Assembly (NCBI RefSeq): GCF_020283565.1 | Contig: NC_060065.1 | Coordinates: 42,644,409 to 42,708,408, forward strand | Direction: 5' to 3' | DNA: 64,000 bases | Source of the DNA: Trifolium pratense | Taxonomy: Eukaryota; Streptophyta; Magnoliopsida; Fabales; Fabaceae | In this document: positions 1 through 12,000 of the stretch, piece after piece | Numbering within the stretch: the stretch's first letter is position 1 | Layout: the number at the start of each line of letters is the position of its first letter | Position numbers and translations under genes: made by a program | Notes under the pieces: generated by a model | What the model was told of the DNA's origin: nothing | Databases searched by the model: none | Seen by the model: only the letters and a program-made list of their open reading frames with translations

Positions 1-297
1 CGGTTCGGTTTGTCCGAAAAACAAACAACCTTGTAAGTGCACTTTTGTCTTGCCAAATTGATCTAAGTATCTTAGGAATTCAAGAACATGGTTTGAATTA
101 CATTGAGAAAGTGCTACCGGCGGCCTTTGATTCCTTAAATATTGTCCGAAAGTGTTCCAGTCTCTTCTCTTTTGTGACTCGTATCGACTGAGTGGAACCT
201 GTTGCTGATGATGCTTATGATCGCCACCACCGGTTGAAATTGAAGTAGTAGAAGATCTTGATGATCCTTCTACTATGTCTTTTCCTTTGTTGGACAT
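1..297 (-). CDS. LSH: ALOG-domain (LIGHT-DEPENDENT SHORT HYPOCOTYLS-type) transcription factor, N-terminal part
   Basis: Read on the minus strand from the ATG at 297-295, an uninterrupted 99-codon frame runs off the left edge. Residues 1-35 are Ser/Thr/Gly/His/Gln-rich, typical of the variable N-terminus of this family. From about residue 37 the sequence matches the start of the ALOG domain: a [17 protein letters not shown] block, then [33 protein letters not shown] and [16 protein letters not shown] proteins are plant nuclear DNA-binding regulators of organ boundary and meristem identity; in Medicago, LSH members act in nodule organ identity. The rest of the domain, including its zinc-ribbon insert, lies outside the window. 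The A/T-rich upstream region (298-480) would hold its 5' UTR. Which LSH paralog this is cannot be decided from 99 residues. Confidence 0.93.
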   Translation of the reverse strand, partial: MSNKGKDIVEGSSRSSTTSISTGGGDHKHHQQQVPLSRYESQKRRDWNTFGQYLRNQRPPVALSQCNSNHVLEFLRYLDQFGKTKVHLQGCLFFGQTEP

Positions 298-2110
298 ATC
301 TTCTTTAAGATTAAATCATTTAGTATTTCTTTATTATGAAAGGGAAGTTTTTTTTTGTGATTTGGTGGAGAGTGAGAAGAAGGAAGAGAAGACAATAGAA
401 TAGAAGTGGAAGAAATATTTAAAACTAAAAAAAATATATAAAGAAAAAAATGAAAAAATAATTTAGGGTATCACATCAAAGGCTAATGAGGGGACATTGT
501 ATGGGACCAATGAAAGTGCTTTAGCCTTTCTTTTTCTTCATTGCCTACATTATTTTCTTGCTTTAATGGTACTATTAGTATTAATCATACTTTATTTTTT
601 CCTTATAGTTTTTTATAATTGTGCTTCCATCATCAAAGCAATTATTAATGGGTAATTTAGAGTAATTAGCACTATGGTTATTGCCCTTGTGACTATTTAA
701 TAACAGTCTAGATTGTCTAGTGATTAGAGGATTGTTTGTCACGTATTAGCAAATTTTGTGATTAAAAGGTAAACTTAATGGTTTCCGTGACCTATTCTAT
801 AATTCTTATTCACATGGTAGATAGTATATGGTGTCACATCTCTTTCATATGGTCACGAATCACAAAACTTTTCAAATCATATTACCTTACAAACGGAAAT
901 TAATTAAGCTTGCAAGCCATTCTAAAAAAACAAAAATAATAAAATAAATTAAGCTAGCACCAAGATGGAAAAAAAAAATTTAACAACCGTAGAAAATGGA
1001 TTTGTATGTAAAATAGAATGAAAAGTTTCAATAAATATAATAAAATATTATATTCGTTCTTTATTTTTAATTATTATAAAATTTATTTTATTTTTACTAA
1101 AACTAGTAAGGGTTCATGTTTAGACAATATATTTTGAAGGCTTAGGTTGATCCCTATTTGTAAATAAAATAATGATGTTTATTTTTATTTTTCTTCTTGG
1201 AGTTTATTTACAAGAATAAAAGTTAAATGTTTCTCTAACCCATAATTTTGGGGAAAAATAAATAAATTTCAATTCAAGTGGAAGAATAGTCGTTATTGCT
1301 TGCATAATTGTTCAAAGTATCTTAATCTGAAAAATCCCATGCACACACGGTGAGACCCATAATGTTAGTATTTTTTTACACTTAATTATGTTTTACACAA
1401 TACCTATAAAATGCATTTTTTCTTTTTATGGTCAAGTGATTTTTTATCAAGTTAACTTGAGTCTTCTACAATGTATCCATATTCTTCACTTTGATTAAGG
1501 ACAAGTTATGAGTGTATTCATCATAGTTTCATCTAATTGTAGGGCATAAAAAGTAAGAAAGAAAAAATAATACAAATTTTCTTTTACATATATGATATAT
1601 CCAATGTTTAATTTTTATTTGAACATGAACCTTTTTCTTATTAAAACAGAATTTAATTTGAACCACGACATTTTGCAAGAAACCAATAGGAAAATCTTAA
1701 TCAAGTCAAATAGCAATCAGATGAAAAACGACACTATTCAAAACAAAATCATCATGCATCATCCTCAAGCGCCACACAATAGAGTAGATTGATTAATTAA
1801 TTAAATTCATATTATATTATACTAAAATATACTATCATGAAATTGACTTAATCATTTAATTTATTTTATTTTAAAGAATAACATAGATATTATGGTTAAC
1901 GATTTGCTAATCAACAAAAAATAATTTGAATTATATTGATAGTCGTGCGTTGCTCCGTTAGGTTTTGTGTTGTCTGTAACAGTCTGGGCCTCGTGTTGTA
2001 TCTTATGATCTTCTCTACTCCTCTATAGTAGAATATTTGTCTTATGGAATTCAAGTACATGTTCGATTCATTCTCACTACCAATTGAGCTACTTCAATTG
2101 CAGCGAGTCC
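298..2110. other. intergenic, upstream of the LSH gene
   Basis: AT-rich sequence with no convincing gene. A purine-rich stretch at 350-420 probably belongs to the LSH 5' UTR or promoter. The short open frame at 1592-1792 has no recognisable domain or codon signal. No clear transposon ends were seen. Confidence 0.5.
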
Positions 2111-2114
2111 ATGT

Positions 2115-3830
2115 CTTTTTTTTTATATAAGCAAAGACTAACATTGATAAAAGGGAGTACAAGAGGTACTCAATCCCTTACAAAGCAAAACAAGTAATCA
2201 AATGTTTTGAATACAAGCCAAAGGATCTAGGCACCAAAAAGAAAAAGAGATACAAGACTTATGCCTAGGCATGGCAATGGGGCGGGGTGGGGACGGGTTT
2301 TGCCCTCCCCAAACCCAAACCCATAAAGTTCGGGTTTCCCCAAACCCATCCCAAATTCTAGCGGGGATAAAAATGATAACCCCAAACCCATATCCAACGG
2401 GGATCGAGTATCCCCATCGGGTTTCGGGTATCCCCATTACGCCTATTTCCACAAGAATTTAGATTGTATTTTAGTTTTTTTTATTAAAAAAAAAGTTACA
2501 TGTCCAAAATTATTTTCTCTCAACAATATTTTTTTTTTAAATAAAGAAAAAAATAGAGAAAATGGTTTGTTTAATACTCAAATTAAAAATAAAAATTAAA
2601 TATATGAATGTAATTTAAGAGATTGTTTAAACGTTTCTAATTTAAAAGAGATGAAATCTAATTTTTAGTATAAGCGGGGCGGGATCGGGGGCGGGTTCGG
2701 GGTGGGTATCAATGTACCCATTACCCGCCCCAAACCCATCTTTTGAAATCGGGGAAAACCCAAACCCGAACCCAAACCCAATCAACTCGGGTTTTTCCCG
2801 TCAAAGTGGGTATGGTTTGGGCGGGTACCCGCGGGTATGAGTTTTATTGCCATGCCTACTTATGCCCATACCGACCATTCACCCACGCCCATGAAAAAGC
2901 TTTGATGTCATCTAAAAGTGAAGAAGCATTCAAAATGGCTCCATGAAAAATCATGTTGTTTCTAAGTTTCCAAATATTCCACGTTGTTGCCAACCAAATC
3001 AAATGACTAATTCGTTCACTATTTTTCATCTTAACCATCTCGCCAAACAACTTAAAATGATTCCATCCATCAACCCCTGCTATAATACTCTTTCCTATCC
3101 AACTACACACCAAATCCCACATTCTTATACTAAAAGGACAGTGGAAGAATAAGTGGGCACTATCCTCATGAGATAAAAAACAAAATATGCAAGGCAAGTC
3201 ACACGGGTTAAGCAAAATACCTCTGCGGTTAAGCGCTGACCTCGTAGGTAACCTATCCAGAAATAACCGCCAACCGAAAACCAAAACTTTGGAGGGGGCA
3301 TCATTCCTCCAAAGATGTTTGATAGCTGTCAACACATTAGAATCCAAAACAATTATCTCACTATTTTCTAATAGAACTTGATAACACGACTTGACAGAAA
3401 AAAGACCAGATGTATCCGGCAACCATTTCCACTTATCAGGATTAAGCGAATGTAAAGAAAAGCCAACCAACAGCTCCGAAAGATCAATCACCTGCAGAAT
3501 ATCATTATCAGATAATTGTTCAGTCCACTGCCATGATCACTGCAATGTCTCCCCATTACCGTTAAATCTCGTTGCTATCATAATATTCGAATGCGCCTCT
3601 TTAACAACAAGATTAGGATATAAGTCGCTGAAAGATTGATTCCCAAACCACTTAAATTTCCAAAAACCAATGTTATTCTCGTTGCCTACACAACCTCTCA
3701 CATTGAGTTTAAACAAATCCTATTCTGCCCCTCTTCCCGCGCTTACTACGTCCTTCCACCATATAGAGGTTTTTGCTCCTTCCGGTAAAGAAATTCCACC
3801 CAACAACTGAGTAGGTAAATGACCATGTGT
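2115..3830 (-). pseudogene. LINE (non-LTR retrotransposon) ORF2 3' part, degenerate, split by a hAT element
   Basis: Minus-strand reading gives the C-terminal part of a plant LINE ORF2. There is a zinc-binding reverse transcriptase domain (zf-RVT) with a GLFSVKSCYQ block, an NDAPSKVLVFGWRLFLDRLPTR block, a CIFC...H...HLFFHC zinc ligand set and a WLATTWNIWKLRNN tail (about 3491-2866). The last residues lie beyond the inserted element, ending in WCLDPLACIQNI at about 2198. The 3' end is the usual LINE tail (TGAGTACCTCTTGTACTCCC-like, then an A-rich tract, read as T-rich at 2115-2124). In-frame stops at about 3540 and near 3725 interrupt the upstream part, so it is dead. It is 5'-truncated and its 5' limit is uncertain. 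Confidence 0.85.
2266..2858. mobile_element. non-autonomous hAT-type element inserted in a LINE
   Basis: The element is bounded by 13-bp terminal inverted repeats (TAGGCATGGCAAT at the left, its complement at the right). It is flanked by a perfect 8-bp duplication CTTATGCC (2258-2265 and 2859-2866), the hAT signature. It is 593 bp and non-coding. The subterminal regions are G/C-rich with repeated GGGTTTGGG/CGGGG words and the centre is AT-rich. It interrupts the last codons of the LINE ORF2 remnant, whose two halves read continuously in the same frame on either side. Confidence 0.9.
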
Positions 3831-4357
3831 TTAATTATGACATGAAGAATAGAGGAGCCGTACAAAATGCAAACTTCAATTTGTCAATCCTACACTTAAA
3901 TATTTTTTCCCAAAATAAAATAATTCTACAGATAAACATTACTGATTACTAGTTGTACATAGACTCCACGATCTAAAATTATTTGATTTTGACTCTTGAA
4001 GGAGAGAGGATCGATGTGGACATACACAATAAAATTTTAAATTACACAGCAGCCAAAAAGTATTTTTCACCAAATCTATATTATATTTAATAAACTAGCC
4101 AGTAATCATTAATTAAAACATATATAGTGAAAGTGAAGAATTGTGTAATGCCCACTAACAAATGGTGGAGACTAATCCAATAAAACCTATTATTAAACTA
4201 CACTTATATTATTTCATCCAGCATCACCAAATTGTCCTTTCATGTGTCTTAATTATGATATATAGTTAGTTCCTTTACCATTGAATATTTTTTGTTGCAA
4301 AAAAGCTTAAGTAAACTAGGGATCTGGATCTCGTACAGTAGTAGGAGCATGCAGTTT

Positions 4358-4572
4358 TGGTTCCAAACTTGTAGATGATATTAAAACTTTTTCTTGGTTT
4401 TGGTTTTGGTTTAGGGGTCGTTTTGGCCGTAAGTCCTGTTTCTCTTTTTCTGAATGGTGTTTAGATCCTATTGTATGTCTTCAAAGCATACTATAATTTA
4501 CTTTATATTGTGAGAAATTGAGTACCCCTTTGTACTCCTTTATAATATATTGTTTGCTTATCAAAAGAAAAA
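4358..4572 (+). mobile_element. short 5'-truncated LINE insertion
   Basis: An approximately 215-bp insertion flanked by an 18-bp duplication that includes GTAGGAGCATGCAGTTT (4340-4357 and 4573-4590). The plus strand encodes only the last ~38 residues of a LINE ORF2, ending in SEWCLDPIVCLQSIL and a stop. These are followed by the LINE 3' UTR (GAGTACCCCTTTGTACTCC) and an A-rich tail. It is the same family type as the LINE at 2.1-3.8 kb. Confidence 0.88.
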
Positions 4573-4969
4573 AGTAGGAGCATGCAGTTTGTCACAATAA
4601 TTGATTTCAACAGATCAATCGGTTCAAAATAGATACAATAAAATTAATCTCAACCGTTATTATTAGCGGGAAATCGAAATCCGTAAATTAGGCCTCACAA
4701 GTGAGGATATATATAATCATGAATTGTACATTAATAAGGTTTACATGTTGATATAACATTTTTAGAGAAATAATTATTACTAATAACCTATTTTTTAATA
4801 GTACTTTTAAGCGCTCTTATAAATATCTAATCTATATATAATAGTGTTTGTCAAAATAAAAATCTATATATAATAGTGAAGATTTTCATAATGCTTCTCT
4901 ATATTTAAATATTTTACATTTACGTACGCAAATAGATTATGAAAGAGATAATATGATAAATGATAATAA

Positions 4970-5102
4970 CAAAAGTCCCTTTGAATTTAACTCAGTGGTA
5001 GGGCATCACATATATTATATAAGATTTGGAGTTCGAACTCCTAACACTTAGCTTATTAACCTTTAATGTCAAATATCTACCGTTAGGTTACCGGACTAAA
5101 AA
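4970..5102 (+). mobile_element. tRNA-derived SINE
   Basis: A 133-bp insertion with a tRNA-like polymerase III promoter: a box A-like GTGGTAGGGCA and a box B-like GGAGTTCGAACTCC, ending in an A-rich tail. It is flanked by a 10-bp duplication AATGATAATA. It is not a functional tRNA gene because no cloverleaf can be formed. Confidence 0.75.
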
Positions 5103-5596
5103 AATGATAATACAATTAATATAAGTAAATGTGTAAAAAATTTAACTGTACATAAATCTGTTGAATACAACTTTCTTGTAGGATTTGATGCAACTGCTTT
5201 TCAACATTGATTGGTTTATTTATCTTGGAATATTATTATTAGTACAAAATGATTTGTCACACTTCACTGACACTATCACCCAAAATTGCCAATTCACCAA
5301 TCTAACAAACAAAATCTTGTGAATACTAAATAATATATCCATAAGGTTGAAATGATATAGAGGTTCTTAATTTTGTTGTTACCTTCTCTCTCAGGTTCCC
5401 AGCATCTTTCCTATACTTGGACTTTACATAGAAACGTGTAGACAAATCGTAGCACTTGGGAAATACACTTTTACAACTTGTTTCCATAATTCTAGCAACA
5501 AGTCAAATTGTCCAACACTAATCTAGTACAATCAGATACTTGCATGCGATCACGAACCTTCATATATTAAACTATATCATAATAATATTATTTTTC

Positions 5597-5599
<3 letters not shown>

Positions 5600-5654
<55 letters not shown>
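5600..5654. repeat. (TA)n microsatellite
   Basis: An uninterrupted TA dinucleotide run of about 55 bp immediately left of the long-inverted-repeat element. A shorter TA run lies at the element's right end (about 7250-7266). This suggests insertion into, or expansion of, a TA tract. Confidence 0.9.
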
Positions 5655-5657
<3 letters not shown>

Positions 5658-7250
5658 GGGCAGTTGGGTCTAAATTAGCAAAGTGCACCTTTTCAGTTGG
5701 ACCAAAATACCCATTCTTTTTAATTAATTAACCAAATTACCATCAATGGACGCGGATCCAGTGTCGCGCGCGTACCGCAGGACCATGGTTACAGGCCGTT
5801 GATTTCCATCAGACAGGCAAGATCTGATCTCATCAAGACTGTCTGATCAATCAGACATCCCAGATCATCCGAATCCATCAGATTCCAGCGCGTGCACCAC
5901 ACTGGATTACACCCTGGAGAGAAGAATCTACTTTTTAAAAGCAGGACACGTGTCGCTGTCTGATTGGCTGGGCGTGATTTTTTCCATTTAATACTTTGAA
6001 CTCAATTATTTCGTTGTAAATTAATTTTTTATTTTTTTTTTATACCAAAATTCATAATTTTTTTTTCTCTACATATAGAGACTTGGTTCGTTTGATTTGG
6101 ACACAGAAAAAAAAACCTAATTTTTCACTACCTTAATCTCATTTTTCACTACCTTACATCAACTCACTGAAACCATTCTACCAGGAAAATGGTTTCAGAT
6201 TACAACTCTCTGAAACCATTGTACCAGATAAATGGTTTCAGAAGCAAACACAATTAATAAATTACTCACTGAAACCATTCTACCAGTAAAATAGTTTCAG
6301 TGTACAACTATGTGCAACCATTCTACAAGCTAAATGGTTTCAGAAGCAAATAACTAATAATCAACTTACTGAAACCATTCTACCAGCAAAATGGTTTCAG
6401 ATTACAACTCTCTGAAACCATTGTACCAGATAAATGGTTTCAGAAGCAAACACAATTAATAAATTACTCATTGAAACCATTCTACCAGTAAAATGGTTTC
6501 AGAATACAACTATGTGCAACCATTCTACCAGTAAAATGGTTTCAGAAGCAAACATTAGTTTTTAATTACCGTTTTATCTCATTTAATTAACTAAAAATAG
6601 TTTCAGGTCTCCAAAAATTTCATAAAATATACCAAAAGTTCCAGAATATTATCTACTATTTTCCTGGTATAATGGTTTCAGTGAGTTGGTTGAGTGGTGC
6701 GTGTTAAATTACAACACACAAGTAACGTATTTAGTAGACAAAAAATGAGATTAAGGTAGTGAAAAATTGCATTTTTTTTTCGGTGTCCAAATCAAACGAA
6801 CCAAGTCTCTATTTGTAGAAAAAAAAATTATGAATTTTGGTATAAAAAAAAAATAAAAAATTAATTTACAACGAAATAATTGAGTTCAAAGTATTAAATG
6901 AACAAAAATCACGTCCAGCCAATCATTGTGAGACACGTGTCCTACTTTTAAAAAGCAAATTTTTCTCTCTCCAGGGTGTAATCCAGTGTGGCGCACGGGC
7001 TGGAATCTGATGGATCAGGATGATCTGGGCTGTCGGATTGATCAGACAGTCTTGATGAGATCAGATATTGGCTGTCTGATGGAAATCAACGGTCTGTAAC
7101 CATGGTCCTTCGATACGCGCGCGACACTTGATCCGCGTCTATTAATGGGTATTTTGGTTAATTAATTAAAAAGAATGGGTATTTTGGTTCGATTGAAAAG
7201 GTGCACCTTGCTAACTTAGACCTAACTAGGGTCTAAGTTAAAAAACCCAT
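5655..7250. mobile_element. 1.6-kb long-terminal-inverted-repeat element (Mutator/foldback-like, unclassified)
   Basis: The two halves are inverted copies of each other for about 530 bp: roughly 5655-6187 and 6658-7250. Matching landmarks include GTGCACCTTTTC, AATACCCATTCTTTTTAATTAATTAA, ACCATGGT, a GATCAGACAGTCTTGATGAG-like block, GACACGTGTC, and AACGAAATAATTGAGTTC. Divergence between arms is visible but modest. Only short open frames are present, so it is non-autonomous. Length and arm structure resemble Mutator-like or foldback elements. The ends fall in TA-rich DNA, so a target duplication cannot be defined and the superfamily stays open. Confidence 0.8.
6167..6568. repeat. dimeric array of eight small hairpins
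   Basis: Eight copies of a 32-bp imperfect palindrome lie at about 6167, 6210, 6269, 6312, 6369, 6412, 6471 and 6514. Each has arms CTGAAACCATT and AATGGTTTCAG around a 10-nt loop of the type CTACCAGNAA. Spacers differ between neighbours, but copies 1-4 and 5-8 share the same spacers. The array is therefore two units of a 202-bp higher-order repeat. It fills the loop of the surrounding long-inverted-repeat element. Confidence 0.9.
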
Positions 7251-7266
7251 ATATATATATATATAT

Positions 7267-7975
7267 ACACATTTTTTTAAGCAAATATTTATATCAATGC
7301 AATGCAACCCCCAAAATTAACTACGAACTAGTACTATTTTTTTTGTAAGTATAAAGATATAAGTAAATATGTAATCTTATTTAAAAGAATGTTTAGCTAA
7401 TTTTTAAACTCACAATAACTTCAAGAATTAAAAAAATTAATTTGGAATGGAAAAATCCGTCACAAGATAGTTAAAGTTTTCATCTCAAAATGTTATTAGG
7501 ATAGAATTTTCGACAAAAATATTTCGTCGCATTTTGTCTGACACGAATCTTTTGGGACGTAATATTACATCCTATTGTACTTTTGAGACAAAATTTGAAA
7601 CGAAAAATAAATAATTGTAGTTTTTCTTTACCGTAATAATTGTAGTTTTTTTACGCATAATAATTGTAGTTATTAAAGAACTAATATACATTTTTAATTT
7701 CATCATAAAATTTATGACACTTATTAAGTATATATATGGATATTGTCAATTTAATTATGAAAATGGTGATTTGTACGTCTTTCATTGCTTTCATAGGTTA
7801 ATGAACAAGACAAAGTGAAAAAGAAAGCAATCAAGTTCATATGGAGACAAACTGAAAAATAAAATTTATGTACAATGCGCAATGCAACCAATCATTCCGC
7901 GTAGCTAGCATAATTTTCCCTAGTGAGTTAAGGTGGCCTAAAACAACCGAAAATCACTCCAATGAATATATATGA
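7267..7975. other. intergenic, no gene seen
   Basis: AT-rich sequence with no coding potential and no clear element ends. A short remnant around 7500-7570 with CGTCGC and TTTGGGACG words may be old repeat DNA. Confidence 0.4.
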
Positions 7976-7983
7976 TTCTCTAG

Positions 7984-9023
7984 TAGAGGTGGGAACCCGA
8001 GCATTTCTTTTTTATAAGTTTATTTAGTTAAATAGGTCAGACTGCATGCTATTAAAAAAGTCTTTTAATTTATAGGCCGGCATATTTAAGTTAATATGAA
8101 TAATATTTTTATTACTATTATTATTTATATATTAAAATTTGTATTTTGATTAAATTATAAGTTTATTAACTTTTTCAGTAGTTTAAGTATATTGATTTAC
8201 ATTAGTTTTTCACATATATAAATGTATTATTATAAACTAGAATTGAAATATGATGACATATATAGCCAAAGTCTCTAAAATATCATGTTAAATATCAAAA
8301 GGACATTGATTTATTAGTTCATAAATATATTTAAAAATAAATATAATTATTTATTTAAATATGTTCATGTGAAATAGGCTTTTAAACAGACTAGCCCACA
8401 TTAGGCTTTCAAAAGGCCAGACTCAGGCCTAAAAGATAAGCCTATAATAGGCCACAAGCCAGACTCAGGCCTTCAATTTTTTGACAGGTCAGACTCAAGC
8501 TTGGCAGGGCCGTCTCCGAGTATTTAGAGGTCCCGGACAAATAATAAAAATGGGTCCCTTATAAAAATATAGTGATTGTAATTTAGAAAAAAAATCATTA
8601 TTTCATGAAAAGAAACAATTTTTAAAATAGTTTTCTTCTTCAAATTTTTTTTTTAAATAGTTTATGTGTCTGTCTTATGTAATGTTGTGTATGAATTGAT
8701 ATATATATTATTAAAATGACACAAGGAATTTTTTTTTTTTGACGTATACACAATTCAATTCAAAAGTTGTTTAAAATTTAAATGGTCATTTATTGAAACA
8801 ATAAACTTCGGAATGAAACACAAACCACTACGCCAATCCACGTTTCTTGTAAGATTTTTCCATAATAAATACTTATCCTATAATCTATATAGTGGGCTTG
8901 AAGAAAAAAAAATTGAGGCCCCAAACATGTTTAGGCCCTGGGCTGAGGGTTTGGTTGCCTTGGCCCAAAACCGAGTCTGAGATTTGGCAAAATCTAGCTC
9001 AACGTAGTCTATTCTCACCTCTA
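7984..9023. mobile_element. non-autonomous hAT-type element with a nested insertion
   Basis: The ends are TAGAGGTGGGAA and the complement of TAGAGGTGAGAA. They are flanked by a perfect 8-bp duplication TTCTCTAG (7976-7983 and 9024-9031), as expected for hAT. The interior has repeated AGGCC/CAGACTCAGGCC words (8380-8510). A G/C-rich segment from about 8503 to 8980 starts with CAGGGCCGTCTCCGAG and ends near ACCGAGTCTG. It looks like a second hAT-like insertion (weakly matching flanks AAGCTTGG and AGATTTGG). No protein is encoded. Confidence 0.82.
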
Positions 9024-9031
9024 TTCTCTAG

Positions 9032-12000
9032 GCGAATTTCTTGCTCTCCTACCGAAATTTAACTAACATGCAACTATAAAAGAACGTATAAGAACTCAAA
9101 AAATAGGCACCACTTCACATGTTGGTATTGACATAATTCAAATCTTTAGAGAGAGAACCATAGGGAGTGGCAAGAAGGTGGCGAAAAAGAGCGAGGGATT
9201 GTCTTCAATATCCAAATTGTTTGATCACTAATATTTTTAATTGTGTATTGGTAAAAATTATAAAAAGTTGATATTTTGAAAATACTCATCAAAACAAATT
9301 GAACACGTTCTTATATGTTAATATTTACATTTATATATTATTAAAAAAATACGGTCAAAACAAGGTAAATAAATAGTACATTTTTGTCAAACTGAGTTTT
9401 ATAATTAGAGACGGAGATAGTATATTGTAAGATTACTATGTCTATGTTAACTATCTATGTTGTTGGAATTAAGTGTATAATACGGGCAGGATTACTGTTT
9501 GTCAGTCCAATTAGCTTATAGTGAACTCAATCGAATTTGGATTGAGTAAGCCCATGCACCACCATACTACCTATTTTACACGTGGACAAGTTCCATTAAT
9601 AATATTCAGATTTTCTTTAAAAAAATTTAAAAACTACAATGAATTTTCTGTAAACTCTTGATCCGAAAAATTGGTAACGTTAACTTGTTTATCGGAAGAT
9701 AATCATCATGTTGATATAAGTGGGAGAAGCTTGGTTTGGCTTAGGAGATATAGAGTGCACCGTGAACAATAAAGAAAAATAATATATGTTGTGTGAGTAA
9801 ATCAATAATAAAAATAAGTTCCCTTAAGTATCTAAGTAGTTTGCTGGGACCTTGCTAATTCACGTGTGGTGCTAGTAAGATGTGACTGTTGTATCCTGAA
9901 GGGTATCAACAATGAGACCAACTGCACCGGATAATTTACATGTAGTGGCAAAACTCTTAAGCCCAGTGCACTTGCACGCCTCGGTCAATAATTCGATAAG
10001 TTCTTATTGTTCTATATTTTTATTTTGTTGTACATCATAATAATTTGTTCTAATATTTCTTTGATTTATATTAATGAGATAATTCTATCTCATATTTTTT
10101 CAACATGCAATATGATCATCCTTAAACCTACTAAACATATTTTTATACCACATATTAAAAACACTATCATTTCTAGTTTTTTCAAATCATTCAAATTGTT
10201 GTCAATCAAATAACTTTAAAACTATCTTTAATCTTCAAGAAACATACTTGTAAACTACTAAAATAAAGAGCACGAAAGAACATTATTAGAAAAAGTACAT
10301 TGTATATCAAGCAGCTCTCCACGCAACATCTTATGAGAACTCTCACAAACAAAGAAATACATGTGACAAGAATAAATAACTAAATAGATATAATAAAATA
10401 ACATAAATGATAGAGTTTTTTTTTATTAAGTAAATGATAGAGGATTAAATCATAATTAACTAAATATTTTAGATATCAGTAAGATATAATATTTACATGA
10501 GAATGAATTCTCTCAATTTTCTTTTTCTCATGTTCCTCAATTTTTTCAATCATCACCCTTTAATTCACCTTTTTCTTCTTTTCCTCTTCTCTCTCCACCT
10601 AAATCAATGGTTAAAAAAAAATTTACTTAAATTTAACATGAGAGAATCTTCTCTCGTAGTATATATGTAGTATTGTAAAGTGGATTCGGTCAAATCTTCT
10701 CTCTCAAGTGAAAATCACATTAGAGAGGACCGATTCTCCTATTCGAGACATGGAAACTTAATTATTAATGAAATGAATGATATTTATCATTTTTTTTGTA
10801 CATGTATTTATCATTTTATCTTGCAGTAGTTTTTATTATTTTCCTTAAATTTAGCTAAATTTTTCATAATTTATAGGCTCGGTAGGAAAATCTGCAGTAC
10901 ATTTTTCCTGCTGTTCAATCTCCTCTCTTCATTTTATTACTCTTATAATTTTATTTTTATTTTTATTAAAGTGGATGGCTGTGATTTAACTGCATCTCCT
11001 ATAGTAAATGACTGCAAGGGTATTTTTATCTAAAAATATGGTTTAATATCGATTGCATATATGATATAACACAACACATATCATATTGCTAGATGGAAAG
11101 AAATTATGGCTTAACATGAAATTATGTAACTGTTTGATTCACACATCCATTATCTTTGTTTATCATGATAGAATAGAATAGATTGCCGTAGCTATGCCAA
11201 TAATAATCGAGAGAAAAATGATTACATCTCTAAACTAATTGTCCTTTTTTTGCTATTTGATTAATTTGTAGGTACAAATCCCACAAAATGTTTTAGATTA
11301 TGTACAAAGATATATCAACATCAAAATCCAATAAACTTACAATCATCTCTTAAATTATTCCATTAAGATTGTTAAAGATTTAATTACACATTTGAGGGGG
11401 TAATCCATGTTTACCCGTATCACCCATATCTATGAGATATTTTGGAATGGGTTAAAACAATAATAAATGCACTAAAGTTTTATTTTTGGGTGTTAACCGT
11501 CTGGTTCTTAGGGAAGAGTTCGTTTGCGAAGTCAGTAAAGTCTAACTAAGAAATTGTTTCATATAAAAATTGAACTCAGATTCTCCAAAATAGTTTGTAG
11601 TTTGGTAAAATTCATTAACTACTTAAATTCAATAACTTGGTTAAATGCACTCAAGTTTGATAACAAAATAATTGAGATTTGCAAACAAGGACAATCATGA
11701 TCTTTATTATGAAATGGCATAGACAAAATTAAATGGCTTCCAACAAGTAAATGTGCTTATGTTTTATTCCTTTAATTTATCAACATTATCAACTTTTTTT
11801 ATTCTCGTACTCTTTTGCTTTCTTATAATGATGCAATTAAGATAACGTATATATCAACATTAGTCAACTTTTTTTCCTTTCATTTTAGCCAATTAAGAAT
11901 CAATTAATTAACCTTTGATGGAGAAAGGACAATTTTTCCTTTGTATTTTATGCAAAACCAATTATCTCTTTACCTTTAACAATAGCAATCCATCGTAAAT

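Noticed and set aside
1592..1792. 66-codon open frame
   Set aside because: No domain, no signal peptide, AT-driven composition, no paralog.
4985..5060. tRNA gene
   Set aside because: Only boxes A and B are present; no cloverleaf, and the sequence has a SINE tail and target duplication. The same applies to 35764-35893, 44609-44731 and 54708-54795.
5540..5731. 63-codon frame with an Ile-Tyr repeat
   Set aside because: Translation of the (TA)n microsatellite.
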